Numbered from the stretch's first letter, positions 1-10,905 are shown. The stretch: 57,752 bases of DNA from Ascoidea tarda (nom. inval.) (GCA_030560485.1 JAKTTS010000030.1:1-57752); one strand, 5' to 3'. The notes: generated by a model from the sequence alone, not told the origin. A program made the numbers and translations.

Positions 1-79
1 TATTGGCATTACATTAGCATTATACCACTCAATCAATTATAAATAAAATTATATACCAATAAATAAAATTGAATTTCAT

Positions 80-1893
80 TTAAAGTTGTTGGCCGATAAC
101 TTGAAATGTACCTAAATGTTCATTAAAAATATATTCGTTGTTTGTTAAATGTTTTTCAACAAAAGTTCGAATACTGAGACATTCTTTTTTACTATGGAGC
201 CCTCTTCCTGCTATAATTATCAATGGGCCAATTAAATTATAATATTTATTTTTTTTCATATCACCTTCGCTTTCTCTGAGCTCAAATTCAATTGATTTCC
301 ATTTTGCTAGTATTTGTATAGTGGTTTCTTTTGAATTTCTTAAACTAAACTTATGTAAATCTATTGTTAAATTTTGCTTGAAATTTAAAAACTGGTTTTT
401 TTTTAAACTATTTTGGTATAATTCACATCTTTCATCTAATCTTCCAGACAATTTTAAAGTATGTATTTTTTACATGCATTATTTCTTGTCTCAAAAATTT
501 CATTTGAATAATTTTTACAATTATGACCAGATGTTTCAGTATTTAAATATTCTTTGCATCCTTCAGATTTAAGCGATAGGGTTAGATAGGGATTCATATT
601 TTTTAAAGATTGTTTAAAACAATTATCATGAGGGATAACATTTTCAGATTTATTGGGTTGCTTAAATTTGCTATCATCTTCGGTTTTTTGAATTTCAAAA
701 ACATAAATCAACAACTTAATAAGAAGCAAATAATTACCATTAAAGTATTCCAATGACTTTTGAAGAAAAATATCTGGCAATTTTAACTGATCGTGATCTG
801 AATTCTCAGTTAAAAATTTTCTCAACATGATTGATTCATTACTATTGTGATCATATAAATAACTTGTTGAATTCTCTTCAAAATTGAATACTGATTCTAT
901 ATTATCTGAACTCAGGTTACTGAAATCTAAATTTGTGAAAAATCCTTTTTTAATTGAATTATAATAGTTTTTAAATGTATTTTTAGGGGGTTCAATTTCT
1001 TGTATGTCTTTCCATAAAATTCCTGAGGCTTCAATCTTTTTCAGAACCTCCAAACCCTTCATATGATTTTGCTTATTCAATGGGCTTTCCACATTAAAAT
1101 CTATGGTATCCTTTTTGTTTGAGATAAAAGGCGAATTAATCAACAAAAAATCTGGGGCCGATCGGTTTGGTGATTCTGAGCACTTTGATGTTAAAAAAGG
1201 GGAATACTCATTTGTTATAATATCCATTATAGATTTCAAAACGTTTGCACAGTTTTTTTGATAATAAAACTCACATAACTTAACTGGCAATCTTAAAAAT
1301 TTCGATATCATTTCTAATTGATCATAAATTAAAGCATGTTTTTCTGGTTTTTTGTGATTTTTATTTGTTTCTAGTATGCAAAAATTGATTTTTTCAATAT
1401 TTGAATTATTGAAAGCATTATTTTTTTGGTTTTCAGATTTAATTTTAGCCTTATTTTTTGGTTTGTCTGTGCTTATATGTTGTTTTTTTCTTGTATTTCT
1501 GGATTTTTTTTGCACTAATTTAAATTCTTTATTGTTATTTTTACAAACCAAAATGTTTTGGGAAATAATTAAATTATTTGAAGTCTTGTTAATATCACAA
1601 TTATTTTTTTCATAAACTCTCTCAAGTTCACTTTTTGGTATATGTGGAAATATTTCCATCAACATAATAATATCAAATTTGTTACCACGTTCTTTGGATA
1701 ATAATTCACTTGCTTTATTTTTATCATCTTCATAGGTTTTCAAAACTTCAATTATATGGTTCTTTGGCACATTGCTAAAAATTTGGGAAAGACAGTCAAC
1801 TTCAGGAGCAATATGAAGTGATAACTTATTTTAAATTGTAATTTTTAAAGAATCACTATTATCAATTTTATTATAATGGTTGATCGGAATCAT
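80..1893 (-). pseudogene. CUE2: CUE2-like CUE/Smr-domain protein, reading frame interrupted
   Basis: Cue2-type proteins bind ubiquitin through N-terminal CUE domains and cleave mRNA at collided ribosomes with a C-terminal Smr nuclease domain. Two CUE-like stretches are visible: around 1800-1690 (IFSNVPKNHIIEVLKTY) and 1665-1560 (LMEIFPHIPKSELERVY, then CDINKTSNNLI). The Smr part (LTIDLHKFSLRNS, then GPLIIIAGRGLHS) lies at 80-400. The parts are not in one frame. The CUE frame runs 454-1770 and stops at 454-456. The Smr frame is offset by one base, overlapping it at a T6 run (plus strand 466-471). Upstream, the only in-frame ATG (1893) is cut off by a TAA at 1831-1833. Translation could instead start at the ATG at 1665, giving one CUE domain and no Smr. 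Either this is a decaying gene, or a homopolymer error plus an unrecognised 5' exon. No canonical donor is visible upstream. Family call fairly sure; functional state unsure. Confidence 0.6.
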
Positions 1894-2542
1894 TTTTTAT
1901 TGGTGTTCAGGGATTTAGGTATTTCTAGATATCAAGATATATTTGTAACAAAACTTGAGTTGTTTTTTTTGGTGAATGAATAATAGAAATGAAGAATAAT
2001 CTTTCCAGAAATAAAGGGGTATTTTTATATGTAATTGGGAAGTCTTAATTTCTATTAATTTTTTTTAAGTGAAGCTTCAAATTTATTATTTCCTTGTTGA
2101 GTTGTTTTTAGATTGTTGATTCAGACATGCTTTAAATTCTTTGAGCATATAACCAATCATTGATCAATATCAATTAATTCATTATCTGGAAATAATTATA
2201 AGGAAGATGAAAAGAAAAGGAATAAATAAATTTTAGGTAAACTTGAAGTAAGGTTAAACATTATAACAATATAAAAAAAAATGGACAAGTGTGCAAAAAG
2301 GTTTCCAGAGAAAAAAAATAAAGAAAAATGGGTTGAATGAAGGATTTGACAGTGTGTGACTTAAGTAGAATAGTAGAAAAGAAATTTTGTTTATTAAATT
2401 TAATCAAATTATAATAATAAATTTAATTTTGTTTATTACTATGAATATGATTAGGATTAAGGTTATGACTATTTTTATAGTGTAAAGTAGAATGTGTATA
2501 GAAAAATCAAAAATCAAAGTTGAATATCAATTTATTAATTAC
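1894..2542. other. intergenic, 5' of CUE2-like gene and 3' of VMA2
   Basis: AT-rich sequence with no open frame of note. It holds the VMA2 3' flank and whatever promoter the CUE2-like gene has. I see no RNA gene or repeat in it. Confidence 0.5.
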
Positions 2543-4176
2543 TTAGGCATCCAATAAATCTTTATCGTCGTCATCTTTATCATCGTCGTCTTCATCATTT
2601 CTAGATCTATCTCTGTCATAAAATTCATCTAGAATTTTGGGAGAAATTCTATTTAATAATTCTTTTGGATAAATTCTCAATAAAGACCAAGCTTGATCTA
2701 AACTTTCAAAAATGGTTCTATTTTCATAAGCACCTTGATTGATGAAAGTTTTTTCAAATTTTTCCAAAAATTCTAGGGATAATTTATCTTCTGTAGAAAG
2801 AGCCTCTTCACCAACAACAGCTTTCATTGCAGCGGCATCTCTACCAATAGCATATTTGGCATATAATTGATTAGAAACATCACCATGATCTTTTCTTGTC
2901 ATACCCTCACCAATAGCACTTTTCATTAAACGAGATAAAGAAGGTAAGACATTAATTGGCGGATAAATACCTCTATTGTGTAATTGTCTATCAATAGAAA
3001 TTTGACCTTCAGTAATATAACCAGTTAAATCAGGAATTGGATGAGTGATATCATCATTAGGCATGGTTAAAATTGGAATTTGAGTAATTGAACCGTTTCT
3101 ACCTTCAACTCTGCCTGCTCTTTCATAAATTGTTGATAAATCAGTATACATATAACCAGGATAACCTCTTCTACCTGGAACTTCTTCTCTAGCAGCTGAA
3201 ACTTCTCTAAGAGCGTCAGCGTAGGAAGACATATCGGTTAAAATGGTTAGAACATGACGTTCGGTTTGATAAGCTAGATATTCGGCAGTTGTCAAGGCCA
3301 ATCTTGGAGTGATAATTCTTTCAATAGTTGGATCATTAGCCAAGTTTAAGAATAAAGTTGTTCTTTCAAGTGAACCATTTTCTTCAAAATCTTGTTTGAA
3401 AAATCTAGAAGTTTCTAAATTAACACCCATAGCGGCAAAGACAATTGAGAAATTTTCTTCATGACCATCATGAACATCTTTAGTTGGTCTAACTAGACCG
3501 GCTTGTCTACAAATTTGAGCAGCAATTTCATTGTGAGGTAAACCAGAAGCAGAAAAAATAGGAATTTTTTGACCTCTTGCAATGGAATTCATTGTGTCAA
3601 TTGCAGATATACCGGTTGATATCATTTCTTCGGGATAAATTCTTGCAAATGGATTGATTGGAGAACCGTTAATATCAAGATAATCTTCAGCAAATACTTT
3701 TGGACCATTATCAATTGGTCTACCAGAACCATCGAATATTCTACCCAACATATCTTCGGAAACAGGCAATTTTAAATTCTGACCTGTAAATTCAACTCTG
3801 GTTTTTTTGACATCGATTCCGGAGGTACCTTCAAAGACTTGGACAATAGCTCTGTCACCTCTAACTTCTAAAACCTGACCAGCTCTAACCGTTCCATCAG
3901 GCAAAGTTAAATTGACAATTTCATTATAACGAGGAAATTTGACATTTTCCAAGATGACCAAAGGACCATTGACACCACCAACAGTATTATAGGTGATTCT
4001 TGGTTTTATCTTAAAGCCTTCAACTGCAGCTTTCTTGTTAAGATCGACTGGACAACAATGTTAGTAACATGGCAACAGGAAATACAGCAGGGATCCTCAA
4101 ACCAATAGCAAGAGCCCATGACAGCAAGAAAACAAAAGACAAACATACAAAGCTCCTTGTCGTTCAAAGCAGCCAT
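2543..4176 (-). CDS. VMA2: V-type proton ATPase subunit B (two exons)
   Basis: Non-catalytic B subunit of the V1 sector, which alternates with subunit A in the hexamer that drives vacuolar acidification. Exon 1 is 4149-4176 (28 nt, MAALNDKEL plus one base), the intron is 4048-4148 (101 nt; donor GTATGT, branch TTACTAAC, acceptor CAG), and exon 2 is 2543-4047. The joined N-terminus reads [20 protein letters not shown], matching the yeast MVLSDKELFAINKKA start. The spliced protein is 510 aa (yeast 517). The conserved core is near-identical to yeast: [56 protein letters not shown]. The C-terminus is a diverged Asp-rich tail ([17 protein letters not shown]). The 2543-3961 frame alone lacks an ATG start, which is why the intron is needed. 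Very sure. Confidence 0.97.
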
Positions 4177-4787
4177 TGTGAGTGAGTAACAGATAGATAT
4201 AGCAACAGCGGCACAAGAAGTGGTTGTTTGAATCTCCAGCACCAAAACAGAGAAAAGCAGCACTCCAAAAGCAGTCGAAACATGTGATATATCATGTGAT
4301 AGGGCGCGTCAACATTCCGCTTTGGGAGCTTGTGCTGCTTGTGCTGCGTGTGCTGCGTGGAAGGAGAGAGAGGGTCGTGAGGGTCGTGAGGGCTGTATAT
4401 TGTATTGGATATAGTATATAGAAAGAAAAGGCTCGGAAGGTGAGAACTAAAGGGCTGATAAAAATACATGACAAAAACAAATAATTTTAGAAGAGGGCAG
4501 TAAAGAGATAGGAAGTGATTCAATAGTCTGAGAAATATTGTGTGGTAATTAGTAATTAATAATAAAGAAAAAAAACTGAATAAAAAGGGTAGAAAGAAAT
4601 ACATGAAACAAGAAAGCAAAACAGAAACTAAAAGGATGAAAAAAATTTAAATTTTGTGTTTTATAAGGTTTAGACATTTTATGAGTTTTATAAGTAGAAA
4701 GAATAATGATTAATATTAGGGTTCAAATGGAAAAACAGTTCAACAATATGTGCTTGGTAGTCGGATTAGTCATTTTAATCGTTAGAT
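4177..4787. promoter_or_regulatory. VMA2 upstream region
   Basis: 611 bp between the VMA2 start and the stop of the next minus-strand gene. It contains a purine-rich stretch (about 4355-4400, repeated GAGGGTCGTG units) on the plus strand. The reading frames here are low-complexity shadows. I identify no specific factor site. Confidence 0.4.
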
Positions 4788-7502
4788 TTAATCAATTTCG
4801 TTGGCAAGTTCTTCAAAATCGTCATTTTCAGAAATATCTTCATCAGAACTTTCTTCATCATCAGCTTCTTCCGAATCTGAATTTGAATCCGAATCTTCGT
4901 CTTCAGAGTTTTCATTATCAGACTCAATTCCCATTAATAAATTTCGGTGTTTAAAATCAGCATCTAGTGTTAGAGGAGAACCTAATACGGAATTTTTGGA
5001 GGCAATAGTAACTAATCCCAACTCATTACCTGATAGTGATCTCATTGAGCCTCTACGTGATGAGAAGGTTCTGTTATCGATTGTTTTTCTAACTTTTGGT
5101 GTAGAATATTGGGACAAGTTATTCTTAGATGTTGATGGAGACAATAAGTTGAATTTGGATAACAAACCTCCACCGACTTTATTACCATTGATGGCTTCCG
5201 TTTTGACAATAAGTGGATTTGATAGTGATGTTAAATTAGAGCTATTTGAAACGCCTGCAATAATAGGTTTTTGAACAAAAGGTCTTGGTGTCAGCGATTT
5301 GATGAAATTTGTACGTGCAAATAGTTTGGATGTGTTGCCGACTTTGTTGCCTGCATATTCTAATAAATGACCATCATCTTCCATGATTTCTTTTTTATCT
5401 TGATCATTGTTGTTTAAAGTATAATTAAGTGAGAAACTGTTGTTTTTATTTTTATTGTTGTTGTTATTCAATTGACCAATTGATGATTTGCGGGAGACTT
5501 TATGATTTTTTCTATTGCCCAAAATTGAGTTACCTAGATTGGCTTCTTCAATTATATCAATCAAATCATGTTCAACTTGTCTAGCGTTGTCAAAAGCATT
5601 TAATAAATATGGCATCTCTGATGAAATTGTGGATTTCTTTTTACCGGTGTTGCCAGCATGATGGTTGATTAGTGTCATTGAAGTTGAGCCAGAAGAAAAA
5701 GACGATCTATGGGAACCGGGAGTGAAAACGTATGCAGAGCCGGAGGCAGTATGTAATGATTGCAATTTTTTGATATTGATGATGGAGGTTTCCATTCCTT
5801 CATTATCGCCTAGTGGTTCATACAAAGTATCGTTTTCAAAATTTGTTGAAGATGAGGAAGATCTAGTGGTTTCAACGGATTTTATAAAGGGTTCTTCGAA
5901 ATTTAATTTAACAGGGACATTTGGCGGTGGAGTACTTGTAGCTTGAGGAATGTTTTGTTGAATGGATTCATTTGAGGTATTTTCTGGAGTTGAAGAAGAA
6001 ACAAATGGAGTTGTAAATTGGGGTTTTGGAAGTGGGTTGAGAATTTCATGTTTTTGGTTTTCTTTTTTGATATTTTTATTATTATTACCAGTATTAGTAG
6101 TATTAGTAGTAGTAATATTTTCTGTAGTGATTGGAGGGATGTTTGAAGAGGTGTTTGAAGATAAGTGTTGATTGTTATAAGAAGTTCTATTAAAGTTATT
6201 GTTAATATTGTTGATATTATTGGTTGGTCTTCTTTCCATGTTAAAGGAAGAAGCAGTTGATTTTCTTGAAAAGTTTGATTTAGTAGATCTGATTGAAGCA
6301 GAAGAAAGATAACCTTCATCATCTTCATCAAAGCCGTGGTTTAATTTTTGTTTTACAGCTAAAAACATTTTTTCTAAATCTGAAATGACTTGCAAAGTTT
6401 CATCAATTTCGGTATCGTTATTGTTTTGGATAGCCAAGTTTAGTTGGGATAATAACGTTGAAACAAAGGTTTTGTAGGATAGTAAAGTTGATTCTAGGTC
6501 TTTAGTGATTTTAAAGCTTTGGCTATCGACATTTGAGAGGGAGGAGTCATTGCAGTTTTTCAATAGATCTTCTAGGTCTGAGTTGATGATTAGTAGTTTT
6601 GATTTTGAGTAGACAATGTTGATTTTGTCGTGAAGTTCGTTTTTCAATTTGATGATTTTTAGAGATAGTTCAGTTAGAATGCAGCCTGCATCGCTGATGA
6701 ACTGTTGGGCAGTGAAGGAGGATAAGATTTTGTTGATTTCGTTAATGGTTGGGTTTAATTCGTAAATGTATTGGTGGATTTCCAAGGATTTATTAATGAT
6801 TAGTTTAGCGATTTTGAGGTAAAATTCAGAGTTTGAGTTTGAGTTTGAGTTGTTTTGGTTTTGGTTTTGGTTTTGGTTTTCTTTTGGAATTAGAATTGAA
6901 AAGGAAGAGAAATTCAAGTCAGAGATTTTTTCTAGAAATTTGAATTCCCAGGAGGTTGAAAAGTTATTCAAGTTGATTAGGTCTTGGTAGCAATTAAAGG
7001 CTTTATTGATGTATTTGATTAAAGGTTTATCAGAGAGAGGTAAATTTTGCACGACATTTTGTAGGGATGATGGTATGATTTTGTCGCAGGTGATTAGAGC
7101 TAAGATTGGGTCTGAGTTGTAGAGGCTATCATCATTATCTAGATTGTTTTTAATGTCATTTGAGTTAATGTTATTAGTAGAAGTGGTAGTAGAAGTTGTA
7201 GTAGTGGTAGAAGTAGTGGTATTGTTGTTATTAGAAATTTTGTTTCGGTTATTCATTTTTGTAATTTTCCTTTTCAAATTGAAAGTTTTATTTTTGTTGT
7301 TATTGTTATTGTTATTGTTATTGTTATTGCTATTGTTATTGCTAAAATTAGTGTTGTTTCTATTTAGAGTTGATATTGAGGAGTAGTTTATATTTTCATC
7401 GTCGGATTCTAAAGTTAAAGTGAGGTCGTTATCATTAATATTGTAAGAAAGTGGTTTGACGGAGACAGAAGAGTAGTAGTGGCTAGAGATTGAAGAAGCC
7501 AT
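4788..7502 (-). CDS. unidentified Asn/Ser-rich protein with helical core and acidic tail
   Basis: 904 aa; ATG at 7502. I do not recognise the family with confidence. Residues 1-130 are low complexity, with Asn and Thr runs. About 130-400 looks like a helical bundle (e.g. CDKIIPSSLQNVVQNLPL, LSLKIIKLKNELHDKI, LQVISDLEKMFLAVKQK), interrupted by an NQ/NS repeat. Then come a Ser-rich linker (GYLSSASIRSTKS), a conserved-looking motif MPYLLNAFDNARQVEHDLID around 630, a basic patch (STPKVRKTIDNRTFSSRRGS), and a strongly acidic C-terminus (SDNENSEDEDSDSNSDSEEADD). No membrane segment or signal peptide. The layout of helical core, phosphorylatable linkers and acidic tail resembles fungal cortical or cytoskeletal adaptors, but that is a guess. 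It has a 1.3-kb upstream region with a GC-rich island, which suggests elaborate control. Confidence 0.85.
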   Translation of the reverse strand: MASSISSHYYSSVSVKPLSYNINDNDLTLTLESDDENINYSSISTLNRNNTNFSNNNSNNNNNNNNNNNKNKTFNLKRKITKMNNRNKISNNNNTTTSTTTTTSTTTSTNNINSNDIKNNLDNDDSLYNSDPILALITCDKIIPSSLQNVVQNLPLSDKPLIKYINKAFNCYQDLINLNNFSTSWEFKFLEKISDLNFSSFSILIPKENQNQNQNQNNSNSNSNSEFYLKIAKLIINKSLEIHQYIYELNPTINEINKILSSFTAQQFISDAGCILTELSLKIIKLKNELHDKINIVYSKSKLLIINSDLEDLLKNCNDSSLSNVDSQSFKITKDLESTLLSYKTFVSTLLSQLNLAIQNNNDTEIDETLQVISDLEKMFLAVKQKLNHGFDEDDEGYLSSASIRSTKSNFSRKSTASSFNMERRPTNNINNINNNFNRTSYNNQHLSSNTSSNIPPITTENITTTNTTNTGNNNKNIKKENQKHEILNPLPKPQFTTPFVSSSTPENTSNESIQQNIPQATSTPPPNVPVKLNFEEPFIKSVETTRSSSSSTNFENDTLYEPLGDNEGMETSIINIKKLQSLHTASGSAYVFTPGSHRSSFSSGSTSMTLINHHAGNTGKKKSTISSEMPYLLNAFDNARQVEHDLIDIIEEANLGNSILGNRKNHKVSRKSSIGQLNNNNNKNKNNSFSLNYTLNNNDQDKKEIMEDDGHLLEYAGNKVGNTSKLFARTNFIKSLTPRPFVQKPIIAGVSNSSNLTSLSNPLIVKTEAINGNKVGGGLLSKFNLLSPSTSKNNLSQYSTPKVRKTIDNRTFSSRRGSMRSLSGNELGLVTIASKNSVLGSPLTLDADFKHRNLLMGIESDNENSEDEDSDSNSDSEEADDEESSDEDISENDDFEELANEID
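6838..6884. repeat. 6-bp coding repeat (NS/NQ codons)
   Basis: GAGTTT units followed by TGGTTT units on the plus strand. On the minus strand these encode the NQNQNQ and NSNSNS runs inside the 904-residue protein. Confidence 0.8.
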
Positions 7503-8780
7503 AAATAAGAGATGAGATAGAGGAAATTTTAAGAGAAAGCAGGTAAATAATTAAGTAAATAAATAAATGAAAGAAAGAAAAGAAATTAGTATAAGTAAGA
7601 TAAAAGAATAAGAAAGGATATTGATAAAGATAAGGAAAATAAATGGAGTTGAACTTTTGATAAGATATTTATATTAATAAATTGAGAATATAATTATAGA
7701 TATAAATTGAGTAAAGTTATGATTTGTTTTTTTGTTTTTTTATTTATTTTTGTCTTGGTTGAATTAAAAAATGTATGCTTTTAAGGAAAGAAAAAATCAG
7801 GAATAAGCGTTTTTAGTTAGGAACAATAAAACGAGAACAGACAGAATAACATGAGATGAAATTGATTAGAAAGAATATGAGAGAAAAAAAAGGACGATGT
7901 TGGGATGATTTTTTTTTGAATATGCTTATTATTTTCTGTTATGGGTTGGTGTATTTTGTGATATAATATGATATAATGAAAATTGGGATAATAGTAAAAC
8001 GGGATAAGGTTTTGTAAAGATCTGGAAAACAGTTGAAAAGAGTAAAATATAAACAAGAAAAGAGTATGGATGGTAAAACAAATCTTGTAATATGATATGG
8101 GTCTTATGATAAATGTGTAATTGAGCTTTTCAGTGAATGGAAAATGGTAAATAATAAAATTATTATCCAAGGCTTCTAAAGCTAAATTGAAAACTTCTTT
8201 GAAAGTTATTTGGGCTGACGAGAAGTTGCTGGAAGTCGCAAAGGGTGGAGGCTGGAATAGGAAGTACGCCAGTACGTGGGTGGAAGGGGTTGGAACGAGC
8301 ACCGGAAGGGAAGTGCTTCTGCTGTTGCTGCTGATTCTGCTGCTTTTGCTGCCTGCTGTCGATCTGGCTGTTTGATGTGGAGAAAACTTCGAGAGAAAGC
8401 CACCACAAAGCAGCCGACGTCCTTTTATACCTCGCCCCGGAGCCCCAGTGGAACCACCCTCCAGGAAGACCCGCACCACTGGTGCGCGCCCCACCGCTGG
8501 TGCCGTAACCCGTTCCCAGCAAACGCGCTCGAGCCCACAGCACTGGCTCCCACCGGCCATGCGCTTAGGCGCACCTGCAGTCCGAGGCTTTCCGCCAGTG
8601 CTGCGCGTGGTGCCAGGCCCACAGTGCTGGTGCTCGAGAAGGCAACGAAGCAAAGGCAGCAAAGGAAGCAAAGGTAACAAAAGTAACAAAACGACACGAC
8701 AAACGTCAATGAAACAATTATCCAGAAAAAAACTAAAAAGCAGCTGCACCAGCAGCCAATCACACGCCACGCTCGCGATG
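7503..8780. promoter_or_regulatory. upstream region of the 904-residue gene, with GC-rich island
   Basis: 1.28 kb between the unidentified gene and the PTC4 stop. 7503-8220 is AT-rich. 8230-8770 turns abruptly GC-rich: 43 of 60 bases are G or C at 8461-8520. It contains imperfect CTG/CAG tracts (8310-8360, 8643-8680), a GGTGCGCGCC word at 8481, and four CCAGTG/CACTGG words between 8445 and 8600. Overlapping open frames in all phases come from the composition and show no domains, so I call none of them. Confidence 0.5.
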
Positions 8781-10145
8781 TTAATCCTTCAATTTCATCT
8801 TCTCATACCACTCCTCGAGCCTGCTGTTGTTATGCAATGCGATTATTATTAGTGTCATGTTATCGTAGCCGATTCCCTTTGAGCTATTGGTGGAGTTGAG
8901 GATCTTCTCAATGATCTTTTCGTTGATTTTGTCCAACGAGCTGTTCTGTTGCAACTCTCTTTTGATGAACTTGATAATCTCGTTGTTCCTGAAAATGTCC
9001 CATATACCATCACACGCCAAAATGAAAAACTCGTCCTTGCTATAGTTTAATTCGTGATAGATTATTTCTGGCTCAACTGTCACCTGGGTCTCCTCTGACG
9101 GAATATAATATTTGTGAAACTCCTTTTCCAATTTCCTTATCTTATCCAATTCTTCATCACTACTACTATCCTCATTATTATCATTATTATTGCCAATGCT
9201 TTTTTTCTTATTACTACTGGGAATATTCAGACTCTTTGAATGGATGCTATTCACATTCGTAACATTATAAATCTCCTTTAGTTTGTTCATAAATATAAAT
9301 TTTTTCTTGAAATTAAAATCCCCAAATGCCCTACTTAATGCCAACATTCCATCCACTCGATTTGAATTGACATTTCCTCCGGCATCTGATATTCTGATTA
9401 ACTCCCCTATATTCTTGGGTTTGTGATCATAGGATAGATTCTTATTGCATCCATTATAACAGCTCAAAATACACCTGGAGTCCCCTGTGTTCACTATAAA
9501 TGAATGTTTATTATCTATTACAATCAATAATATAGCCGTGGATCCACTATTAATATCTTTAATATATAAATCATAATCACATTTGAAAAACGAATTTTTA
9601 ATTATATTTGAATATGTCTGAATTATGTTGATATCTTTATCATCCGTACCAGTACCAGCACCAACACTAGCACTGGCATCACCACTATTGGAGTGCTTTT
9701 GGAAATATGTTTGAAACTCATTTATTATTATTTGAGGCAAATATTGTGACAAGTATTTGGAACACTTAAATCCCCCATGTCCATCGAATACACCAAAGAT
9801 TTTGATATTTAGTTCGTCTTCCTTTATAGAATACTGTCTTTGCTTTAGTATACTTTCTTCTTTATCATTCCCACCATTATTCCAATTCTGTTCTGCATGA
9901 CTCTTTTCTCTGTCTCTATCTCTATTGCTATCCGCATTGTTCTCTTTATTGTGATGCACAACATTATTAGGATGATTGGCATTCTTCACTAATTTGGAAA
10001 ATTTAAACGTCTTTTCAATTGCACAATGCGCATCTTCCATTGTTAACCTCCATCCTTGACATGATCCAATTGAATACGACATATTCATAAAACTATTGCT
10101 ACTGATAGTCTTTTCTGTAACTGGTTGTGATGCAAGTTGTCCCAT
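8781..10145 (-). CDS. PTC4: protein phosphatase 2C, Ptc4 type
   Basis: Mn/Mg-dependent Ser/Thr phosphatase; the yeast enzyme acts on Hog1 pathway targets. 454 aa; ATG at 10145. The N-terminus MGQLASQPVTEKTI matches the Ptc4 MGQLLSHPLTEKTI start and could be N-myristoylated, by the Gly2 rule. PP2C motifs appear in order: GWRLTMEDAH, FGVFDGHGG (metal Asp and Gly), GSTAILLIVI, NTGDSRCILS, YDHKP, LALSRAFGDFNF, ACDGIWD, GYDNMT. The end EEWYEKMKLKD matches Ptc4 rather than Ptc2/3. An Asn/Asp/Ser-rich insert (NNNDNNEDSSSDEE) sits before the VTVEPEI motif, and a second insert lies between the ED and DGHGG motifs. Codons near the 3' end are GC-richer than the rest, next to the GC island downstream. 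Very sure. Confidence 0.95.
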   Translation of the reverse strand: MGQLASQPVTEKTISSNSFMNMSYSIGSCQGWRLTMEDAHCAIEKTFKFSKLVKNANHPNNVVHHNKENNADSNRDRDREKSHAEQNWNNGGNDKEESILKQRQYSIKEDELNIKIFGVFDGHGGFKCSKYLSQYLPQIIINEFQTYFQKHSNSGDASASVGAGTGTDDKDINIIQTYSNIIKNSFFKCDYDLYIKDINSGSTAILLIVIDNKHSFIVNTGDSRCILSCYNGCNKNLSYDHKPKNIGELIRISDAGGNVNSNRVDGMLALSRAFGDFNFKKKFIFMNKLKEIYNVTNVNSIHSKSLNIPSSNKKKSIGNNNDNNEDSSSDEELDKIRKLEKEFHKYYIPSEETQVTVEPEIIYHELNYSKDEFFILACDGIWDIFRNNEIIKFIKRELQQNSSLDKINEKIIEKILNSTNSSKGIGYDNMTLIIIALHNNSRLEEWYEKMKLKD

Positions 10146-10905
10146 TTTGATATAACAAGTACTCTAAATCAATCTAAAAAGAAAAAGAAAATGGAAAAGC
10201 AAAAGCAAAAGCAAAAGCAAAAGGAAAGGAAAAGGAAAAGGAAAAGGAAAAGGAAAGGAAAAAACAAATTATTCTTATTAATTATCAACTATTAACGATG
10301 ACTTGAACAAAAATACAAAGTTAATACTGCCTTATATATATATCTTTCTACCAAAGGGAATGAAAAGGAGACTTCATAAACACTAAATCTGATAGTAGTT
10401 TGATAACACTTGATAATCCCCCAACTAAACTTGTGTGATACCTGTAAGTCAAAACTGCAAAGGATATACAGAAGAAAAAATGAAACAAAAATAATGTTAT
10501 TCTAAAATTTAATTGAAAGTGAAACAACAAAACGACAAAAAAATATCTAATTTGAAAATTTTTCCTGAAGGATAAGAAGATATAATATAATATAAATGTA
10601 TTCCTTTTCTTCTATTCTGTTCTGCTGCCATGTTTTAGGTTGGAGAAACATTCACCTTGACTGCACTTGCTCTCTTAGGAAAAGATATGGCCAGCAGAAC
10701 GGGTGGCGCGTACAGATGTTATATTAAGCAAGTGGCTGTATAAAAATTCTGCATCCACAGAAACGGTTTATATGTATGCTACGGTGCTTATATGCGACCC
10801 AGAGATGTGGCACTCTCGTCTTGTAATATAATGCCATGTTCTTCCTCCAAACAATTGCTGTTTCTTCTCTTCATAGCTGGATAAAGAAACCCAAATATAA
10901 ACAAA
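10146..10905. promoter_or_regulatory. divergent PTC4 / MUD1 promoter region
   Basis: 760 bp between two divergent starts. It holds a purine-rich microsatellite beside PTC4 (10190-10262) and a short GC-richer stretch at 10620-10720. No factor site stands out. Confidence 0.5.
10190..10262. repeat. (AAAAGC)n/(AAAAGG)n microsatellite
   Basis: Tandem CAAAAG units followed by GAAAAG units, 45 to 120 bp upstream of the PTC4 ATG. On the PTC4 mRNA strand it is a CTTTTG/CTTTTC pyrimidine tract. Confidence 0.85.

Noticed and set aside
7817-8770. 317-codon minus-strand open frame
   Set aside because: It spans the GC island and an AT-rich tract with abruptly changing composition and no domain. Several frames are open here by chance of base content.
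8163-8852. Multiple overlapping frames on both strands in the GC island
   Set aside because: GC-rich sequence lacks stop codons in all phases. The products are low complexity and none resembles a known protein.
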